In this document: positions 36,758-64,000 of the stretch, piece by piece | How positions within the stretch are numbered: the first letter of the stretch is position 1 | How the letters are laid out: each line of letters begins with the position of its first letter | DNA from: Dicaeum eximium | Lineage: Eukaryota; Chordata; Aves; Passeriformes; Dicaeidae | DNA: 64,000 nucleotides | NCBI GenBank assembly: GCA_013396995.1 | Contig: VWZP01009947.1 | Coordinates: forward strand, 945,437 to 1,009,436 | Direction: 5' to 3' | Notes under the pieces: generated by a model | Seen by the model: the letters and a program-made list of their open reading frames with translations, nothing else | Told to the model about the DNA's origin: nothing | Databases searched by the model: none | Made by a program: the position numbers and the translations under genes

Positions 36758-36853
36758 TGACGTCAGGCAATGACATAACAGCCCCCGTGGCGGCCTGACG
36801 TCATGCGATGACATCACTACTATCGTGACATGTGACGTCACGCGATGACATCA
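36758..36853 (+). promoter_or_regulatory. MAPK9: Triple CRE/ATF tandem array in MAPK9 promoter
   Basis: Perfect CRE palindromes TGACGTCA occur at 36758-36765, 36796-36803 and 36833-36840, spaced 38 and 37 bp. Each is followed at a fixed offset of 13 bp by a second motif: TGACATAA at 36771, then TGACATCA at 36809 and 36846. The unit is therefore a tandemly repeated 37-38 bp segment carrying a CRE plus a CRE-like site. CREB/ATF/AP-1-family proteins bind such sites. The array lies roughly 200-300 bp upstream of non-coding exon 1. Confidence 0.85.
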
Positions 36854-36934
36854 CGCCGGGGGCGGGGGCCGAACTGCCCCGTCACTGCGGGCCTTCAGCG
36901 CCCTCCCTTATACAGTGGCCAGCAAGTCCCGCCC

Positions 36935-36978
36935 CCAATCCCGATTGGCTGAGCTCCTCCCGCGGGGGCTGCGATTGG
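36935..36978 (+). promoter_or_regulatory. MAPK9: CCAAT-box cluster and GC-rich core promoter of MAPK9
   Basis: CCAAT on the + strand at 36935-36939 and two inverted CCAAT boxes (ATTGG) at 36944-36948 and 36974-36978, the latter 30 bp apart. This is a typical NF-Y arrangement. A GGGGCGG Sp1-like box follows at about 37000, and no TATA box is evident. The sequence is part of a CpG island from about 36480 to 37480. Confidence 0.65.
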
Positions 36979-36999
36979 CCGAGGCGGCTGTCAGTCAGG

Positions 37000-37087
37000 G
37001 GCGGCGCCGTGCGGAGCACCGGGAGGCCATTGTGGCTGGGGCAGCGGGAGGCGGCGGCTGGGGCCGGTCCCGCCGCGTCCGACCCAG
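37000..37087 (+). other. MAPK9: MAPK9 non-coding exon 1 (5' UTR; start uncertain)
   Basis: The 3' border is clear: CCCAG at 37083-37087, then GTGAGG at 37088. The 5' border is inferred from the promoter boxes and is not visible directly. It joins the acceptor at 40913, giving a 5' UTR split by an intron of about 3.8 kb. Long open frames across the island on both strands reflect lack of stop codons in GC-rich DNA. Confidence 0.55.
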
Positions 37088-40000
37088 GTGAGGGGGCGGC
37101 CGTGAGGGGCGTGCTGGGTTGGCGGGGCTGGAGCCGGGGCGGGACGAGCCCTGGGCCGGGCGAGCCCTGGGCCGGACGCAGTCCTCGGCGTGTTCCGCGG
37201 CGCGGGCAGAGCCGGAGCGCCCCGCGGGCCGCTGCCCGGGCCCGGCCGGAGGGACGCGGGGGAGCGGCAGGGCCGGGCCCTTCCTGCTCCGGCCGAGCCC
37301 CCCGCCCTGCCCGGGCCGCAGTGCCGGCCCCGCGGAGCCGCCTCTGCCCGTCCTGCTCCCCCCCGCTCCGTGCCGGCTCCGCCGGTGCCGTGTGCGGCCG
37401 GCCCGGCGCCTGAGCCCCGTCCCGGCAGGGCAGCAGCAGCAGCAGCACCGAGCGCTGCGGGTCCCAGCCCGGGCTCTCTGGAGCCGAAGCGATTTCCTAG
37501 CAGAAGTTTTAGGAAAGACGTGAGAAGACTCTTTTTGCTCGGTTCTTACATAGGCAGCGAAATTGCTTACAGCACATGCATGTCTAAACTTTTTCTCTCT
37601 TTACACCAGCTTGCCCTGGCTGAGTTCTGAGATCCTTTCAGTGTTTGCGTCTGTGTGTAATAGCTGAATGATACTGTAACAGGTAGTGGTGAACTCTTCG
37701 TTTGGTCAGCAGTAATGTGGGTTGCTTAAAGGAAAAGGTCTATTTTCCAAGAGTTTCCAGTTGCAAACTGCCTCTAACCTGCTGTAATCCTTTGGCGTTA
37801 CTCAGCTACTGCTTTGTTACACTTTCATTCTAAAGGTTGTGAGTAGGAGAGGGAGGTGTAACTCACTGGTTTTGTGGTTGGACTCTTACCTTTTGATATA
37901 TATTGCTGTAAAGATTAAAAAACCCCATGACACTATTGGATGACAGTTCTTAAAAGGGCGCACCTGAATTAGAAATGCTTTTGCAAAGGTGAATGAGAGA
38001 ATAGGGGGAGATTTTCTGCACGGAATTCCCATATGTTTTCATAAATACGTGTGTGTCTGTATATATATTCACTGCTAATATTGTCAGCAGTAGATTTTTA
38101 GCTTAAGGCTTAAAAATCAAGCCAAGCTTCATGTTTTTCTTGAGTTTTGTTGTCAGTAATGACATTTCTGTAACCAAAACAACCCTGGGAATGTGTTCCC
38201 AGTTTGTTTCATAAGATATTGACTTGAAGATATCCAGAGTACAAATCTGGCTAATAATAAGCTGCCATTTTAATAAATATATTTTAGGGAAGTGACTGTT
38301 TAATGCAGGATGTATTCTATAGTGCAGTTGCTTTCACCTTCTAAAGGTTTCTCACTGGAATTGTGTATAAGCCTACTACTGGCAGGTTTGGTGTGTTGGT
38401 TATTTTTCTAGTAGGAGAATAACAGGTAAGTACTTAGAAACTTATTTGACAAATATACTTCTTACTTGCACAACAGGAAATCTGTTTTTATTTGGAAGCT
38501 CTTGCCCCCAGAGTGGGTTGTCTGAAATCCTGTGAACAGCTACAATCCCATGGCACAGAATTTTACATTGATGTGTGTTTCTGAAGCAATATATGTCCTC
38601 ATGCATTCGAGCAACTTGAAGCCTGAGTGAAAGCCAGGACTCATGGAGAGGTGCATTGCACAGAGAATTGCTAAAGTGTTGAAATACATAAAACTTGTGT
38701 GTTCTGATGCCCCATTTCTCTCTTTGGGGATTTTTAAAGCAGCTTATCCTCATCTCCAAGTGATTTTTGAAAGGTGGCTTTGTGCAGACAATGATTCTTA
38801 AAGGGAGGACTTTTTCAGGATCCGGATAATTTTGTTTTTACATATTTCTTTATCCCTGTTACAGAAAAGTGTTTCATTAACTCCTGAAGAGGTACAGCAT
38901 TGTTCCTGTGTAGCTAACAAGTTTATGTCCTGTGGCTTGATACCCAGTTTATGCGAAATCTGTACTTCTTTGGTTTTGTCTCCAAGACCTTGCAGAGAAG
39001 GATCTTGACCTTCCAGCTGTACCTTTCTTACAATATTGAAGATTCAATGAAAATACCATAGATGCTCAGGAGCTGTTCATCAAAACACTTGGTACTTCAG
39101 AGTGCATAGCTTTGGGGTAATGAAAAGGGTTGGAAAGAAGAGTGGGATGTACTAGGAAAGTCTGGGAAGTGCCCTTGAGGCATCCTTTGGTCTCATGTTA
39201 GTGCTAGCTGGCTGTGGAACTGTGTCTGACTGCCTCTAATATTACTGTGTAGGAGATACGATTTTCTTCCTTCTTCTCCCTGTGACAGAACAGAAAGTTG
39301 GTAGCCCACATTTTTGCTTTGCTGATCCTTTCTCCTCTGCTTTTTTTTCTAAAGCTTCTAAGAGGAAATGTCAAGTAAACTGACTGTCTCAATTGCTGCC
39401 GGAGATGACCCAGTTGAATGTCTGCCTCTTAAAATGCTGCATAGATTTTGAGAAACTAGAAGGTAAAAGGGACTCTAGACATTTCTTGAGAATCTCTTTA
39501 GGTTATTACAGTTTGGTTTAAATTCAGTCTTTACTATGGCTTGGAGGTCATCCATCAATTTACTGCAGATTCCTTGAGTTTGTCAGCTGACTTAAAACAT
39601 GGAAAAGATGCTGCTCCCTCCTACGTGCACTAAGGAAGAGAGAAATCCACATTCTAATTCTTGAAGTAACCGAAAGTTATTTGTGTGGCTTTGTGTCCTT
39701 CTAGGGTGGGTGTCTGGGTTGCCCTTGAGGCTTTTCTGTTTTGCATTGGCACAGAGATATTTGGTGAGGCCAGTGAAGAGAGAGACGAGCTGTTCTTTCT
39801 GTAACCAAAGCAGAGAGCAGCTGCTCTGGGGGAAGGGGCTGCTTGCATTTCCTGTTTTAAGGAACAAGTTTTAAGTGATTTGCCTATGCAAATAACTCTG
39901 GGCTCTAATGGCACTATCTGTCATGGTGAATGTGAAATTATGAAGGACAGAATTTGTTAGAGAGCTCTTCAGTAATTATTGAGGTAATTTACTTGTAGGG

Positions 40001-40913
40001 CTTGGAAGAGGGATGGACACCCAGGAAAACTGTTGGTTTGTGCTCTTGTTACTGTAGCACTTCAGAGCTAAAGAGATTGAGTCCATTATTGTGCTCTATG
40101 ATGTAATTATTTACCTCCTATTCATTCTTGACAGATGAATTCAACTTACTCTCTATCGTGGCAGGAAAGTCTCTTCTAAACTGTAGCACAAAAGTCTTAT
40201 TCTGTAGTACTACAAGGACACTGACTGATAGTGCAGGGTGTTGTGGTGTGTATAAAATGGGAAGGAGAATGTGTTGCCATAGGTCTGGATCAGGCCTGAT
40301 AGAAATGAGAAGGCAGAGCCCTCCTTGAAATTTCCTACTGAACAAGGCTGAAGGGGATGTTGGAGAAATTGCAGCAGCCACAGGGGTTTGGGGGACAGTT
40401 TTGTTCTGAACTTGTTTTGCTGTTTTAATCAAGTCTTCTATTAAAACCTTGTTTCCTTCTGTCCATGGACTCCATGGATGTCTATTGTTACTTTTATCTG
40501 TGTTCTCAGTGTTTGAATAACATAATTTAATTTTTTTTCCTGTAATACAGAGATTAATACAGTCCTAGCACATAGCAGTAGTTCTAAGTTGTGGAGTACC
40601 CTTCAAGGAGCAGAGAGTTGTATTTTGGTGGTTTTGTTTTAGAGTTGTTTGCTTAGATGCTTTTTGTTAGAGGGCTTGGAGTTGGAACATGCATTCCCTT
40701 AAAGCTGTGAAAGCTGTAATTGCTGTCTGTCTGCAAGTATTTTTCATTAGCAGTGCTAATGCACAAAACTGAAAGAATGTTTGTTTTTGAATGAATGTTT
40801 AATGGTGTGCTATTGAAAAATTCATATGTATTAAAATATGTGTAGTATTTCCCATCTTGCCTGCCTGAAATTAGTGAGATATTGAACATTTGTTTTCTTT
40901 CTTTTTCTTTAAG

Positions 40914-40966
40914 ATTTTGACAACTTTGCCAGGTCCCCGAGTAAGAAAACTACATGACACTACACC
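40914..40966 (+). other. MAPK9: MAPK9 5' UTR part of exon 2, with overlapping uORF
   Basis: The acceptor TTTTCTTTAAG ends at 40913. A 6-codon upstream frame starts at ATG 40954 and ends at TGA 40972-40974, overlapping the main ATG (40967) in another frame. The uATG has T at -3 (weak), whereas the main ATG has A at -3 (ACCATGA, good), so leaky scanning should favour MAPK9. Confidence 0.6.
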
Positions 40967-56677
<15,711 letters not shown>

Positions 56678-58870
56678 TCAGCCATGATTGCAGACTTGAC
56701 TTTGGAAAAGAACTTTAGTTTCCATTGGGCCTGAATTGCTTGTAAGTTAATGGAACCAAGTAGAAGAACTCCATGTTCTGCATGTTCTGCTAAAGTAATG
56801 CCTGTTGTTTTTTTTACTCAGTTGTTATGAAATTGCCTGCTTAATGTTGTAGAATGGAAGCAAATCAATGTCTAAAGAACAAAAAAAAATTAAATTTAGA
56901 CACTATTACAGGCTTTTCTTTGTTTCAGCCTATTTCAGGTGAGCAGTTATAATAGATGTTTAGCCAATAACTCCTCTTAAATGGGTTCATCAATCTCCTG
57001 TCCCAGCTGGCAGGCTTCTGTGACACAGTGCTTGTTTACATTTTAGTACAGTATTGCTCATTAGTAGGTTTTTTGAATGTATAGTCCCTATGAAGTTTGT
57101 TTTACCGTGTGACTGTGGCAGTTTGCTTTATTTAACAGCCAGAGTGTTGTGTGTAAGTGTGAGCTCACATGTGGAACACTCTCAGTACTGTGTCTAAAGG
57201 GCAGTTTTTCTTCCACATAGCACTTTTTTTTTCTTTTCTCTTAACCAAACCCTATCTTCACTTTTCAGCAATTCTCTCTTCTTGTAGAAGAGAAAAACAT
57301 GAAGTTTAAAGCATAAAGCTGTTACTTCATATTTCACTTGAGTCTAACTTTTTCAGTCTTTTAAACGTGGATGGAAGATACAGTGGCTTAAATCTTGAGG
57401 AAGGATGAGTGACTTTTCTGTGAAGCAGTGCCTGTTTAGAAGAGGAGACTGTGCTAAAATGTTCTGTATTTTCTAGTTTGTGATACTCATCCTTTAACAA
57501 GCATAAACAAAAAAAGAAGTTTTATCTGTGATGCTCTTCATTCACTGCAAACTCTGATAAAAGGAGAGATGACTTGGAGATACTTGCAGCCTCAAAAAGC
57601 TGCATAAATATTTTCCATTTTTTTAATGGGTCCATTCTATCTAGTGAGTAATTAAAGAAATAAGAGTACAGTAGTTCTGAGTCACTTGTAAGTTAAGCAT
57701 TTAGTTAACAGAGCTTGGCTCTATTCTCACCTTAGGAAAGTCTCTCTATTTGTAGTGAGAAGAAAAGCATATTTAATACAAATTTTCTAAATGCAGTGTC
57801 AGACAGGAGGAGGAAGTTATTTGCTGCTTCAATACAGATTTATCAATACAGTTTTCAGAATCAGATAATACAAAGTTGCCTGTTGCATTGCACAATCTGT
57901 TGAATTAGGAAATGCAATTGCAGTAGAGTAGGGCTTAAATAGCTTTATAACACACATTTGTGACTTTGTGCACGTTCACTTTGGAGTGCACAGGTGTCAA
58001 ATTTGCTAAAGGCTCTCATGTGTGCATGTGTGTGACTGAACTGTAGAACTGTAAGAGTAATAGACATGTACCAGATGAGGTAAAACACCACTTTCTTAAA
58101 GGCACTGTATTTAGCTGTTGATCAGATACTCTTGTCTTGAATATATAAATAGAACCTGTAAAATACACTGGCCAGAGAGCCACTGCATTACTGACATACT
58201 TCTCATGTAAAACACAGTTGTCCATTGTTCCAGACCTTATGACTCAAAAAGCAGCACTTTCGCCTTATGCAAACATGGCTTTTATATTAAAATTTTGCCC
58301 CTTTTTAATAGCTTAATTTACTGTAGTAAAAAAATCAAGATTTTAGTGTCCCAGAAGATTAAAAAAAAATTAACAAAGTAGTTAATGTTAACTTCAGAAT
58401 TGTGTTCTGACATATCTGATTTTTAAAATTCTGTTAAATTGAATTGCAAGATATTTGGGGGTTGTGTTTTTTCTTATTGTTTGGTTTTCAAACCAAAGAT
58501 AACTTACTTTTATCTTTGGATACTGGTGGTATATGTGAAATATTTTTAGTGCATTCTTGTCACTGGAAAAACATTTTCAAATACCTATTTACCATATAGC
58601 AGAACAGTACTTTTGCTTTTTTTAGTCCATGTTATTTGTGTAAGTTAAAATAGCTGAAGACACCTATTCACAATGAACAATTAGTAATTTATTATGGAAG
58701 TCGTCTGCTGAATTTAATTTTTCAAGACTTAAAGTTTTCAGCTGAAGTTGCACTGTGCTATATTCATTTTACCAGTTTCTGCTTTAGAAGACTTAAAGAT
58801 TTTTTTCCCATGTGATTTGAATACTCACAGAGTTGAATTTTTCCTGTTGGACTTGGGCTGCTCAGCGGAA

Positions 58871-58928
58871 TGGAGGGTTGGACCAGATGACTTTCTGGTC
58901 TATTCCAACCTAAATTATTCTGTGATTC
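58871..58928 (+). mobile_element. CR1 LINE 3' terminal fragment in MAPK9 3' UTR
   Basis: GGAGGGTTGGACCAGATGAC, then ATTCCAACCTAAATTATTCT and TGTGATTC, is the last part of a CR1, ending in its ATTCTRTG-type terminal repeat. Only about 58 bp remain. It is in the same orientation as MAPK9. Confidence 0.85.
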
Positions 58929-59728
58929 AAATTCTTTTAATGTTTTTAACGAAACTGTGCTGTCTTCATGACTTGAACTGATATCTGACCATCTCCTAGT
59001 ACATACTTTTATCTTGAATATGTACTCTTGGAACAAGAAAAGAAACTCCAACCTTGAGATTAAATGAGTTTATTTGTAAATCTTGTAGGAAAAGCTGCCT
59101 CATACCTATTTTTTTAATGTCTTCTTGCTATGGCATACGTTGAAGCTTAATTACAGAATGCCTTCAGAGCATGCATGAAATGTCTGTGAATATTGTGGAT
59201 TTTGACTCCAGTTTAATTCAAAACCAAAGTGCAAACGCATGTGGATCTCCAGAGGACACATGTGCAGACGATACCCCCAAACCCAGCCAGGAGCACGCTG
59301 CAGTTCCCAGGCTGTCCCCTCCATGCACTGCATGCAGCTCCTCCCCATGTCACTGCTCCTGCCTGCAGGGGAGAGGCAGTGCCAGGTTTGTGACATGGTT
59401 GTCAATGCCACGAGAGCCTCCTCACTGATGGAAAACAAAATCCAGTGTGACTTGACAAGGGTTTAAAAATTAAGAGAGTTTGGTGTGCAATATAATCATG
59501 TTTACTCCTAATACTAAAATTATGTATGTAAAGTGATGCAATTGACCCTTTTTTTGCACTTTGGCATTTATAAATATTTATATGTGTTTAAAGATGAAGA
59601 ATATGTGTGTGTATACATATATATTAAGAAAACAGCTCAGTTTTGTAAACATGAATGTTACTTTCCTTTGAGAGACTTCGTATAGTGTTAACACTACTGC
59701 AGCATACATAGACAATTTATGAACTATG

Positions 59729-59739
59729 AATAAAATAAA
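59729..59739 (+). terminator. MAPK9: MAPK9 poly(A) signal
   Basis: Two overlapping AATAAA hexamers (59729-59734 and 59734-59739), followed directly by GTGG-containing sequence. This is the clearest polyadenylation signal downstream of the stop. Confidence 0.6.
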
Positions 59740-59759
59740 TGGTGGTCAACATAGATACA

Positions 59760-62700
59760 ATCTGTAATCTTAACTGCTCACCTGAAAGAGAAAGGGATCT
59801 TTGGCTGTCAATAGATACTTTACCAAAAACTGGTTAAACATCTGAACACTGAGTAGCTGAATGGCATTGCAGAAATGGAGTATGTTCATTTCATCTGTGC
59901 TCATACCATTTTTCCTCAAAAAAGCCTTTAGAAAGAGAAGCTTGGCATTTTGCAATTTGGTTAAGCAGCCTGTAAGTGTACTTTGAGGAAATACTTTGAT
60001 ATGACAAGTCTTGGTCTTTATGGAAAAAGATGAGGAACGAATGTCAAAATGAAGGCTTTGTCTGCATGGATCATACAAACTAAACTAGTCTTAGGACTGG
60101 AAACTACAGTTTGCAAACAGCCTTTGAAGTTTTGTAATGTTTCCAGCAAGGGCTTGCATTTTCTTGTCAAAATAATGAAAAAACTCAACCTGACTAGAAA
60201 TTAGCTAGTTGGTTGGAGAGTTTCAAAAGCTGTTAGGAACCAGAGGGCTCTTGAGGTTTTGTCTTTTTTTACATCCTAACAGAGCATATGTGTTTATTCC
60301 AAATTAATGAAAAAAGGTGATTCCATATGTTTAATTTTTCTTTCTTAAAGGAAGGACCTTAAATGCTGAATCGCTTTCCTTAAAATTATAATTTTACGAA
60401 TGAAGTAGGATTTAGCTATTCCAAACACAGCTGATGTACGGAGTCTCCACGGATGGGGTGGGTGAGCCTTGTGTTGTCACAAGGGCCACCCTCCAGCTGG
60501 GAAGTCACAGCTCCAGGTACAGACAGACCTTTGTGTCCTTGGGGAGGGCGAGTTCAGCCTGGCAGCAGCACAGAGTGTTTGGGGTAAATGCTGAACTGCA
60601 TTTGTCTGCATGTTCTACATGTGTCATGTGGATTCTAGCAGGGCTTGATGCTGGACGTAGTGAGACCATATCCTGGGAAGCAGATTCTTTCCTGGGATGT
60701 GTGTTGTGTCATTCCTGCTCAAAACTGGTTTTGATCCAGGGACACCTGCATCCAGATGCAGAAATTGGACTTGACTTCTATAATGAATCTAGTGATTTCT
60801 TTGCTTTTCCAGAGTGTCTTGAATTATTTTTTTAATGTGTTGAAATATGACAAAAAAATGTATTCTGGTTCATTATTTTACATATTTTAGATTGTCTTTT
60901 ACATGAGTGATGTTCTGAAAGCTTCTTACACAAGTTGTCAAATCATTTTTCATTTTTGCCCACTCTGCATGCTGAAATAATGCCTGGGGCTAAAATAATG
61001 TTTTAAGTAAACCATCTTTTCTCATACTAGCTTTGGAGGAAATCGAAGAGAGAACCATTTTTTCTGTTTGTGTTTTATAAAATGATTATTTTTGCAGCTA
61101 AAATTTCAGTTGTTGGATTTCAATCCCACAGCGTTGCTTTGTGGATATAAATTTTCTGGGTCCTCTATTTCAAACGTGTATAACAGGTCTGGTATAAAAT
61201 GAAACTAATAAAATGCACTCTTCTGCAAATAGTTATTGAAAACATGGCAAATCATTTTGGTCCAAGAATTCAAAACAAAACAGAGAAAATACATTTAAGT
61301 TTATTCCATGATGCTGCTGCTTATTTTTTTAAAAGGTGCTTGCAGTTTTGCACAAAAGAAATCAACTTTATTAATTGCTGGGTTTGAAGCACTTTAGGAT
61401 TCTTCTAAATACAACCATATATGGTGTGAAAAGGAATGACATAACATGCTCAATGTGTTTAAATTTTGGTTGTAGCCTTTGCTATTCTGATAGATTTGAT
61501 CAGCATGTTTCTTCAAACCTGTTTTCAGAGATTAGAAATCAGAAACCTTTTGGGGGCTGAAATTTAACACATGGTAAGAGATCATTTGAGAAATAACCTC
61601 TGAGTGGGTGACTTGATTGGCAATGTGACTTCCTGGCCATCTATTAAATAAAGACACAGCTATGTCTGTTCCTGTAGCGAGGGCAGCTCGCTGTGAGCAC
61701 TGGGATTCTTTTTTTAAACAAAGAAACTTTTCTTAACTCTTGGCTATGCATCGTGAAGTTGTACGTGCTGTGGCAAGGCCAGGACAGCTGCTCTGTGACT
61801 GCCATGGGGAGACACTGTCCCTGCTCTGCAGTGCCCAGACACCAAAGCCCTGGTGTTTGTGGGGTCCTTGAGCAAGTCCCTGTGTTCTTCCCCCTCCTGG
61901 GCAGCAGCTCAGCACTCACAGGCTCCTTAGGATAGCAGGAGCACAGGAGGAAGGAGTCAGGTACAAAGAGTTTGCTGGTGGCTGCCTGAAGCAGGGATGG
62001 TGTTTGTTGCTGATCACAGAGCTCCTTATGCCCCTGAGCATGTGCTGTTGTCCTGTCTTCTTATGGGGAAAACCTTTTTTTGAAAACCCAAGTGTGTCAC
62101 AAGCTTTTCTATGAATTCAGATGCTTAAATTGGTGCTGATTTTTTTAAAAGAAAATGTAACAGATGGTTAGCACTGTATTTGTCTGTTTTTGATACCTAT
62201 ATTTTCTTAACTGGTAGCAAGCCAAACTTTATAAAATTACTAATGTGCATTTTCAGCTTCATCAGATTCCCAGATTTTCCTAAAATAAAATGTTTAAACT
62301 TCCATGGTAGCTACTGCTTCTTTGGAGCCATTGCTTTCAGATGTTTTGTACACTAATCAAATGAACACAATTAGAACAGACAGCAATACCTAACTATCCC
62401 TTTCTTTAAATCACAATGTGGTTCCCCAGGTGTTTTAGCAGTTTAAGATGCCTAATTAAGAGCAAATTAGAGATGCCTGTGTGCAGTTAACTCAGTACGT
62501 TGAAGCCTTACCTGGTTGTTAAGATAATTTATAAAGATTATATAAACCTTCATCTATTTTAAAGAGGGAATAACAAGCAGAAATAATCAGCTGTTTTCAT
62601 ATAGATTAAATGTAAATTCCAGAAAAATATTATTTAATGTATTATACAGAACACGGGCTATTAAAGAGTGTAATAGGCTCATTAAGTGATTATTTATGAA

Positions 62701-64000
62701 ATCCAGTTTTATCCAATGACTCAAAATAAACCCCCTCCAAGATGTAGTTCTTTAAGAATTTCTTTTGAATGCCTTCAAGTTTAACTCCTCTCAGAATCTG
62801 TTGTTGGTTTGGTGTCCTCTTTCCCACCTTCTGTTTACCAAATGTCACCAAAAGTAGCATCAAGCCCTATCACTTGTTACAGTGTTCTGGTTTTATGGCC
62901 TTAACATTAGTTGTAGTCTGGTATATAATTTCAGAAGAAAGATGTGCTTTGAAGTCTAACTATAAATACTTGTGGCCTCTTCTGCCTATGGAATTAGGCT
63001 TTGATTGTCATATCTCATTCTTGATGCTTGTGCAATAGGAACATATTCCTCTCAATGCAGTGGCTATTTTGTCTGATGCTGGACTTTGGTTTCAGGATGA
63101 CTAGAAAGTTTTTTTGGGTTTGTTTGGTTTGGTTTTTTTTTTATGGACAGCAGTCATGCTTCATTGGTTTTTTGGACTGATACTCTTTAGGAAACTAGAA
63201 TTTCATAAGGAAAACTGTCAATAACTAGTTCTGTAGTTCTAGTTAAAGCCTTGTTCTGAAGCTTTTTGAAGTTTTTTTTTCTTTCCAAAAACATTATCAT
63301 AAACAGTACTAAAGCCACTGTAAAATTACAAATAAATATGTATACATAAAATATTGAGCAGTTTGTCTTATTTACTATATTTTTTTCTTACTTGGTTCTT
63401 CCTATGTTGAAGTAGAATGTTTGCTGTTTGTTTGATGTATAGATTACTTCTTTCAAAACATTAAGTTTCAGTTGCCACTTTAGCTTCTGGTTAACCAAAA
63501 CGTAGGTGTTGGCATAAAAAATGAATGAAAAAACTTACAGAAATTGATTGGAGCAGCTTTTTCCTGAACAACTGGGACGTTTGGACACATTAACAGCGCT
63601 TGGTTTTACTACCAGGTGTGTTTTGAAACTTCTTTGGGGGGTTCTGTGGTTGTTTAAATGGCAGAAGCTTGAATAAAATAGTCCCACTGTGTTCTTTTGA
63701 GGGCAGTGTGAGTGTTTTTGCAAAGGCAGCGATGAGGTTTCCAGGCACCTTGCAGTGCTGTCTGCTCTGACTCCAGGGAATGGGAAGTAAAACTGAACTG
63801 CTGCTTTGATCTGCTGGATTTAATGAAGGGTTTCTGATATTAAAGGGAGGATTAAGCTGCCTTCCCAGCTTTTGGTGTTGTGAAAGCTTCACCTGGGACA
63901 GTCTGAAATTATTTTTACAGTAATGTTTCTTTCTTGTGTGGAGAACGTGGAAGTTTTACCTCTTCTCTACAAGGCTTTGCAACAGAGTATCTGGATAAAG
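59760..64000. other. Intergenic DNA downstream of MAPK9
   Basis: I see no recognisable coding exon, RNA gene or clear mobile element. A GC-richer patch lies at about 60430-60780 and another at 61680-62040, both without a supportable frame. In human the next gene is RASGEF1C (from memory), but no exon of it was recognised here. Confidence 0.6.

Larger units (their letters stand above)
56678..59755 (+). other. MAPK9: MAPK9 3' UTR (end inferred)
   Basis: About 3.1 kb of A+T-rich sequence with many T-rich and ATTTA-like stretches and no coding frame. A CR1 tail is embedded at 58871-58928. The 3' end is placed by the overlapping AATAAA pair at 59729-59739, and the length is similar to my recollection of the human MAPK9 3' UTR. 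An ATTAAA near 56889 could give a much shorter UTR. Confidence 0.6.

Noticed and set aside
36832..37448. Open frames of 188-193 codons on both strands at the MAPK9 CpG island
   Set aside because: GC-rich DNA lacks stop codons. The encoded Pro/Arg/Ala/Gly-rich strings are typical of CpG islands, and the segment is promoter and 5' UTR.

Overview
The window is a piece of vertebrate nuclear genome, most likely from a bird. Two intron-rich genes lie head to tail on the + strand: GFPT2 (glutamine:fructose-6-phosphate amidotransferase 2) and MAPK9 (JNK2 kinase). The bird assignment rests on chicken-repeat-1 (CR1) LINE tails in both orientations and on compact introns: GFPT2 spans about 16 kb and MAPK9 about 20 kb, each well under the human gene sizes as I remember them. 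The species cannot be fixed from sequence alone. No prokaryotic, plasmid, CRISPR or viral gene was seen.

Layout. Positions 1-18.26 kb are intergenic with no supportable protein gene. They hold one small GC-rich block with exon-like borders (3280-3424), a few short repeats and a degraded CR1 remnant. At 18.27-18.52 kb a CR1 3' end abuts the GFPT2 CpG-island promoter. The GFPT2 CDS runs from 18687 to 34719 in 19 coding exons and encodes exactly 682 aa. Its likely poly(A) signal is at 35507. About 1.2 kb further on is the MAPK9 promoter, with three perfect CRE palindromes in tandem followed by CCAAT boxes. MAPK9 has a non-coding first exon ending at 37087. Its start codon is at 40967 and its stops are at 56546 (short form, 382 aa) and 56677 (long form, 424 aa). 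The 3' UTR probably reaches about 59.75 kb. From there to 64 kb nothing gene-like was recognised.

Function. GFPT2 catalyses the committing step of hexosamine (UDP-GlcNAc) synthesis. MAPK9 is a stress-activated MAP kinase. Both reading frames are intact across every splice junction reconstructed here. The two genes are also neighbours in the same order in human (5q35), so this is conserved synteny and not a co-regulated operon.

Most notable structure. (1) MAPK9 carries two 72-bp mutually exclusive kinase-domain exons, both followed by U12-type (minor spliceosome) donors. (2) Its last exon has two acceptors 5 nt apart that produce the short and long C-termini. (3) A 37-38 bp tandem array of CRE/ATF sites lies in the MAPK9 promoter. 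(4) A 6-codon uORF overlaps the MAPK9 start. (5) A perfect 15-bp hairpin with a GAAA loop lies in GFPT2 intron 18. I found no convincing undescribed system. The best leads are regulatory and RNA-level.
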